From Promicromonospora sukumoe 327MFSha3.1 (lineage in GTDB: Bacteria > Actinomycetota > Actinomycetes > Actinomycetales > Cellulomonadaceae), in contig NZ_ARQM01000010.1 of the NCBI RefSeq assembly GCF_000385135.1, positions 2,046,001-2,110,000 on the forward strand: a DNA stretch of 64,000 nucleotides, given 5' to 3'. Below the pieces are notes generated by a model. That model worked only from the letters and a program-made list of their open reading frames with translations, had not been told where the DNA came from and searched no databases. A program made the translations under genes and the position numbers. Shown here in pieces: positions 61,253-64,000 of the stretch (within the stretch, counting starts at the first letter, position 1; each line of letters begins with the position of its first letter).

Positions 61253-63214
61253 ATGCACACACATCACCCGCGACCACCGGCCCAGTGGCACCCCGGGGAG
61301 GCGGCGATGCACCGCCTGCTCGGCGTGCCCCCGCAGGACAACCCGACCATCCCCGGCCTGCCCGCCGCGTACGCGCAGTGGATGGCGCAGAGCCCGCTCC
61401 TGGCACTGGGGACAGTCGACCGGGACGACCGGATCTGGACCACCGTGCTCGGCGGACGGGCCGGGGTGGTCAGGCCGATCGCCCCCGGCGTGCTGGGGCT
61501 GTCCACGCCCGCGCACCTCGGGGCCCCGGTCGACGGCGGCAGCGACGGTGACGGCGACGGCGACGGTGACGGTTCGAGTCGGACGGGGTTCGACCCCGTC
61601 CTGGAGGCCCTGTTCCCGGGCCCCCAGGACGGGAACGCCGTCGACCACGCCGACGGGAAGCTGGTCGCCGGCCTCGCGATGGACCTGGAGCAGCGGACCC
61701 GGGTCAAGCTCGCGGGGCGGATGCTGCGGGGCGTCGTCCTGGAGCAGGACGCGACCGCGACCACGGGCCCGACGGATCCGTCCCGCGTGGACCTGCAGCT
61801 CGCCCTGGCGATCGACGAGACCCTCGGCAACTGCCCGAAGTACCTGAACCGCAAGGCCGTGTGGCCCCACGAGGCGGCACCCCGCCTGGTCAGCGACTCG
61901 CTCCCCCTGAGCGACGACGCCGTGCGGCTCGTCGGCCGGTCGGACATCTTCTTCCTCTCCAGCCGGCACGGCGCCGAGAGCATGGACACGAACAACCGCG
62001 GCGGCGCGCCGGGTTTCGTGCGGGTCCTCAGCAACTCCGCCGACGACGGGGTGAGCCTGGTCTACCCGGAGTACTCGGGGAACCGGCTCTTCCAGACGCT
62101 GGGAAACCTGCGGGCCGACCCGGCCGTCGGGATCACGTTCCCCGACTTCGAGACCGGAGACGTCCTCTACCTCACGGGGCGGGCGGAGATCCTCGTCGGC
62201 GCCGACGCCGCCGCGGTGCTGCCGCACAGCCGGATGGCGGTCAAGGTCACGGTGGACGCGGCCCGGTTCGTGAGCGACGGGCTGCCGTTCCGCGGCCGCC
62301 TGCTGGACCCCTCCCCCTACAACCCGCCGGTGCGCCGGCTGGCGAGCGAGATCGACGCTACGGGCGAGGCCGACGCACGACCCGACGGCCGGTCCGGAGC
62401 CGTCGCGGTCGCGACCCTGGTCCGCTCGGCCCGGATCACCCCGACGGTCACGCGCCACACCTTCCGGCTGTCGCCGGACCCGTCGTCCCCGCGGGCGCGT
62501 GAGGAGTTCCCGCGCCTCGCCGCGTGGCAGCCGGGACAGCACGTCACGCTCGACTTCTCGGGCCACCTCGACCAGGGGTGGTCGCACATGCGCGACCACG
62601 ACCCGGCGTCGCTCAACGACGACTACGTCCGGTCCTTCACGGTCTCGAGCCCACCCCCGCAAGGGCCCGCTTCCCTGGCCGACGTCGAGCTCGACGTCAC
62701 GGTCCGCCGGAACGGCCCGGTCACGCGCCTGCTGGCGGGGTGGCCAGCGGGGGCGACGCTGACGGTTCCCGTCCTCGGGTTCGACGGCGCAGGGTTCGAC
62801 GGCGCAACGGATCACCCGGCACCGGACGAGGACCTGGTGATGGTGGCCGGCGGCGTCGGCATCACGCCCTTCATGACGCTCGCCGGGCAAGGCGGCCCAC
62901 GCTCGTCGCTCCTGTGGAGCCTGAACGCCGACGACCTGCCGCTCGCCGTCGACGTCGCCGAGAAGATCGGGACCCGCTCCAGGGTCACGCTGTTCGTCAC
63001 CGGCGAGGTCGCCGCGAGCGGGCAAGGCGACCTCCGCGCACTGGCCCGGCTCGGCGTCGACGTCCGCACCCGGCGGATGAGCAGGGACGACGTCGTGCAC
63101 GCCGGGACCGAGGGACACCGGCGGTTCCGGGTCTGCGCCGGGCCGGGCCTGCGGCGGTCCCTGCTGGACTGGCTGGCCGGCGAGCAGGTCAGCCTCGTGG
63201 ACTTCGACTACTGA
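61253..63214 (+). CDS. PNPOx-like split-barrel / ferredoxin reductase-type fusion flavoprotein
   Basis: A 653-residue fusion. The N-terminal half (to about residue 360) is a pyridoxamine-phosphate-oxidase-like split barrel opening with QWHPGEAAMHRLLGVP and including GNCPKYLNRKAVWP and DTNNRGGAPGFVRVLSN. The C-terminal half (about 385-653) is a ferredoxin-NADP reductase-like module with RSFTVSSPPPQ (flavin) and VMVAGGVGITPFMTLAG (nucleotide). The [2Fe-2S] domain found at the end of some relatives is absent. A (Asp-Gly)n loop from a GACGGC-type repeat lies near residue 100. Role unknown; an NADPH-driven flavin or haem-type reductase is plausible. The conserved WHPGE supports ATG 61253 over an ATG at 61307 that has a better Shine-Dalgarno. 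Confidence 0.85.
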   Translation: MHTHHPRPPAQWHPGEAAMHRLLGVPPQDNPTIPGLPAAYAQWMAQSPLLALGTVDRDDRIWTTVLGGRAGVVRPIAPGVLGLSTPAHLGAPVDGGSDGDGDGDGDGSSRTGFDPVLEALFPGPQDGNAVDHADGKLVAGLAMDLEQRTRVKLAGRMLRGVVLEQDATATTGPTDPSRVDLQLALAIDETLGNCPKYLNRKAVWPHEAAPRLVSDSLPLSDDAVRLVGRSDIFFLSSRHGAESMDTNNRGGAPGFVRVLSNSADDGVSLVYPEYSGNRLFQTLGNLRADPAVGITFPDFETGDVLYLTGRAEILVGADAAAVLPHSRMAVKVTVDAARFVSDGLPFRGRLLDPSPYNPPVRRLASEIDATGEADARPDGRSGAVAVATLVRSARITPTVTRHTFRLSPDPSSPRAREEFPRLAAWQPGQHVTLDFSGHLDQGWSHMRDHDPASLNDDYVRSFTVSSPPPQGPASLADVELDVTVRRNGPVTRLLAGWPAGATLTVPVLGFDGAGFDGATDHPAPDEDLVMVAGGVGITPFMTLAGQGGPRSSLLWSLNADDLPLAVDVAEKIGTRSRVTLFVTGEVAASGQGDLRALARLGVDVRTRRMSRDDVVHAGTEGHRRFRVCAGPGLRRSLLDWLAGEQVSLVDFDY

Positions 63215-63227
63215 CCGGGAGGGCCCG

Positions 63228-63590
63228 ATGAGGATCAAGGAGCTCTCCGACCGCGTCGGCGTCTCCGCACGGCTCCTGCGGTACTACGAGGAGCAGGGGC
63301 TGCTGTGCCCGCTGCGCGAGGAGAACGGGTACCGCTACTACGACGAGGCGATGGTCGCCCAGGTGGAGCAGATCCGCGGCCTGCTGGCAGCCGGACTGAC
63401 GACCGAGATCATCCGGGAGGTACTGCCGTGCCTGGCGGAGGCCGCGTGCTCGCGGTACGACGACGCGGCCTTCGTGCGCCGGATCGCCGCGGAGCGGGAC
63501 CGCCTCCAGGAGCGCGTCGCCCTGCTGTCGCGGAACCTGCGGGCCCTGGACGACTACCTGGACGCCGTCGCCGGATCACACGTCGCCTGA
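63228..63590 (+). CDS. MerR-family transcriptional regulator
   Basis: A 120-residue regulator. The winged helix IKELSDRVGVSARLLRYYEE with QGLLCPLREENGYRYYDE is canonical, followed by a dimerisation helix (FVRRIAAERDRLQERVALLS). Two Cys in VLPCLAEAACSRYDD could sense oxidants or metals, but the position differs from CueR or SoxR. It starts 13 bp after the flavoprotein gene and probably regulates that operon. Confidence 0.9.
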   Translation: MRIKELSDRVGVSARLLRYYEEQGLLCPLREENGYRYYDEAMVAQVEQIRGLLAAGLTTEIIREVLPCLAEAACSRYDDAAFVRRIAAERDRLQERVALLSRNLRALDDYLDAVAGSHVA

Positions 63591-63605
63591 GGCGGAACCC
63601 AGAGA

Positions 63606-63646
63606 CGCCGCGTCCCGGGGTCGGCACCCGACCCCGGGACGCGGCG
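63606..63646. terminator. Bidirectional terminator after the MerR gene
   Basis: A 19-bp perfect stem (63606-63624 with 63628-63646) with a CAC loop; the core is GTCCCGGGGTCGG. It lies 15 bp after the MerR stop and 15 bp before the stop of the convergent hydrolase gene, so it can end both transcripts. Confidence 0.85.
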
Positions 63647-63661
63647 CTCACGCTACCGGCC

Positions 63662-64000
63662 TCAGCCGATCTTGCGCGCGAGGAAGTCGTGGACGAGCGG
63701 GAAGACCTCGTCGGGGCGGTCCTCGAGCAGGAAGTGCCCGCTGTCGAACACGTGGAACTCGATGTCCTTCAGGTCGCGCTTGTAGGGGTGGGCGCCGGCC
63801 TCGGGGAAGATGACGTCGTTCGAGCCCCAGACCACGAGCGTCGGCGGCTGCTTGGCGCGCAGCCACTCCTGCACCGCCGGGTACAGGCCGGGGTTGGTGC
63901 CGTAGTCGAGGAAGTAGTCGAGCTGGATCTCGTCGTTGCCCGGCCGGTCCATGAGGGCCTGGTCGGTGACCCAGTTGTCCGGCGAGATCCGCGCGAGGTG
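63662..64000 (-). CDS. Alpha/beta hydrolase, 3' part only
   Basis: The C-terminal 112 residues of a hydrolase whose start lies beyond the window edge. It contains LVVWGSNDVIFPEAGAHPYK, holding the catalytic acid, and FHVFDSGHFLLEDRPDEVFP with the catalytic His. It resembles epoxide hydrolase/haloalkane dehalogenase-type proteins (FLDYGTNPGLYPAVQEWL). The frame is open up to base 64000; the ATG at 63952 is internal. Confidence 0.85.
   Translation of the reverse strand, partial: HLARISPDNWVTDQALMDRPGNDEIQLDYFLDYGTNPGLYPAVQEWLRAKQPPTLVVWGSNDVIFPEAGAHPYKRDLKDIEFHVFDSGHFLLEDRPDEVFPLVHDFLARKIG

Overview
The window is high-G+C DNA (about 70% or more by eye) with GTG and TTG starts, GTGA/ATGA stop-start overlaps and several apparently leaderless promoters. 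The gene block rarA, rpsD, DUF948, DUF6167, alaS, ruvX, mltG, aroE, aroC, aroK, aroB is a typical actinobacterial housekeeping arrangement, and the protein sequences look like Micrococcales (perhaps Promicromonosporaceae or Cellulosimicrobium-like). The family assignment is an inference. No rRNA, tRNA, CRISPR array, insertion sequence or phage gene was seen.

Layout. 1-2.2 kb: a DUF222/HNH endonuclease-type gene with an in-frame Ala-Gly microsatellite. 2.4-6.0 kb: a DUF1801 protein, a YrdB-like membrane protein, an ECF41 sigma factor with a matching promoter in front of it, and an Atg22-like MFS protein. 6.1-11.2 kb: a lactate 2-monooxygenase-like flavoenzyme, a divergent SDR/TetR pair with two identical-pattern operators, an alpha/beta hydrolase and a glycerophosphodiesterase. 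11.2-13.3 kb: an Excalibur-domain protein and a Gly/Ser/Asp-rich membrane protein. 13.3-27.3 kb (all minus strand): the housekeeping block. It includes two tandem mltG paralogues, two long perfect hairpins that split the aro genes into units, and a palindromic repeat array of about 550 bp between DUF948 and rpsD.

27.4-38.8 kb: a GNAT acetyltransferase, two tandem AI-2E-family transporters, a two-gene module built on a putative cytoplasmic metzincin, a DrrAB-type ABC exporter, a hydrolase, a DUF7144 membrane protein and a SulP transporter. 39-49 kb: an OmpR/HK two-component system preceded by an 11-bp-period direct repeat, an FAD oxidoreductase, a type-B carboxylesterase, a MerR regulator, an S9 peptidase, a polysaccharide deacetylase and a secreted SGNH hydrolase. 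49.2-53.3 kb: a CitA/CitB-type two-component system divergent from a CitMHS citrate transporter, with a dyad between them. 53.3-60.2 kb: two overlapping ADP-ribosylglycohydrolase-family genes divergent from a LacI regulator and a CUT1 ABC importer operon ending in an unrecognised 113-residue protein. 60.2-64 kb: a decayed MFS gene, a PNPOx/ferredoxin-reductase fusion with a MerR regulator, and the 3' end of an alpha/beta hydrolase.

The best candidates for something not yet described are: (1) the LacI / ABC importer / paired ADP-ribosylglycohydrolase / 113-aa cassette; (2) the metzincin module with a Cys/His-rich N-terminus and a small partner gene; (3) the three-copy palindromic repeat array upstream of DUF948. 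Functions proposed for these are inferences from sequence and context only.
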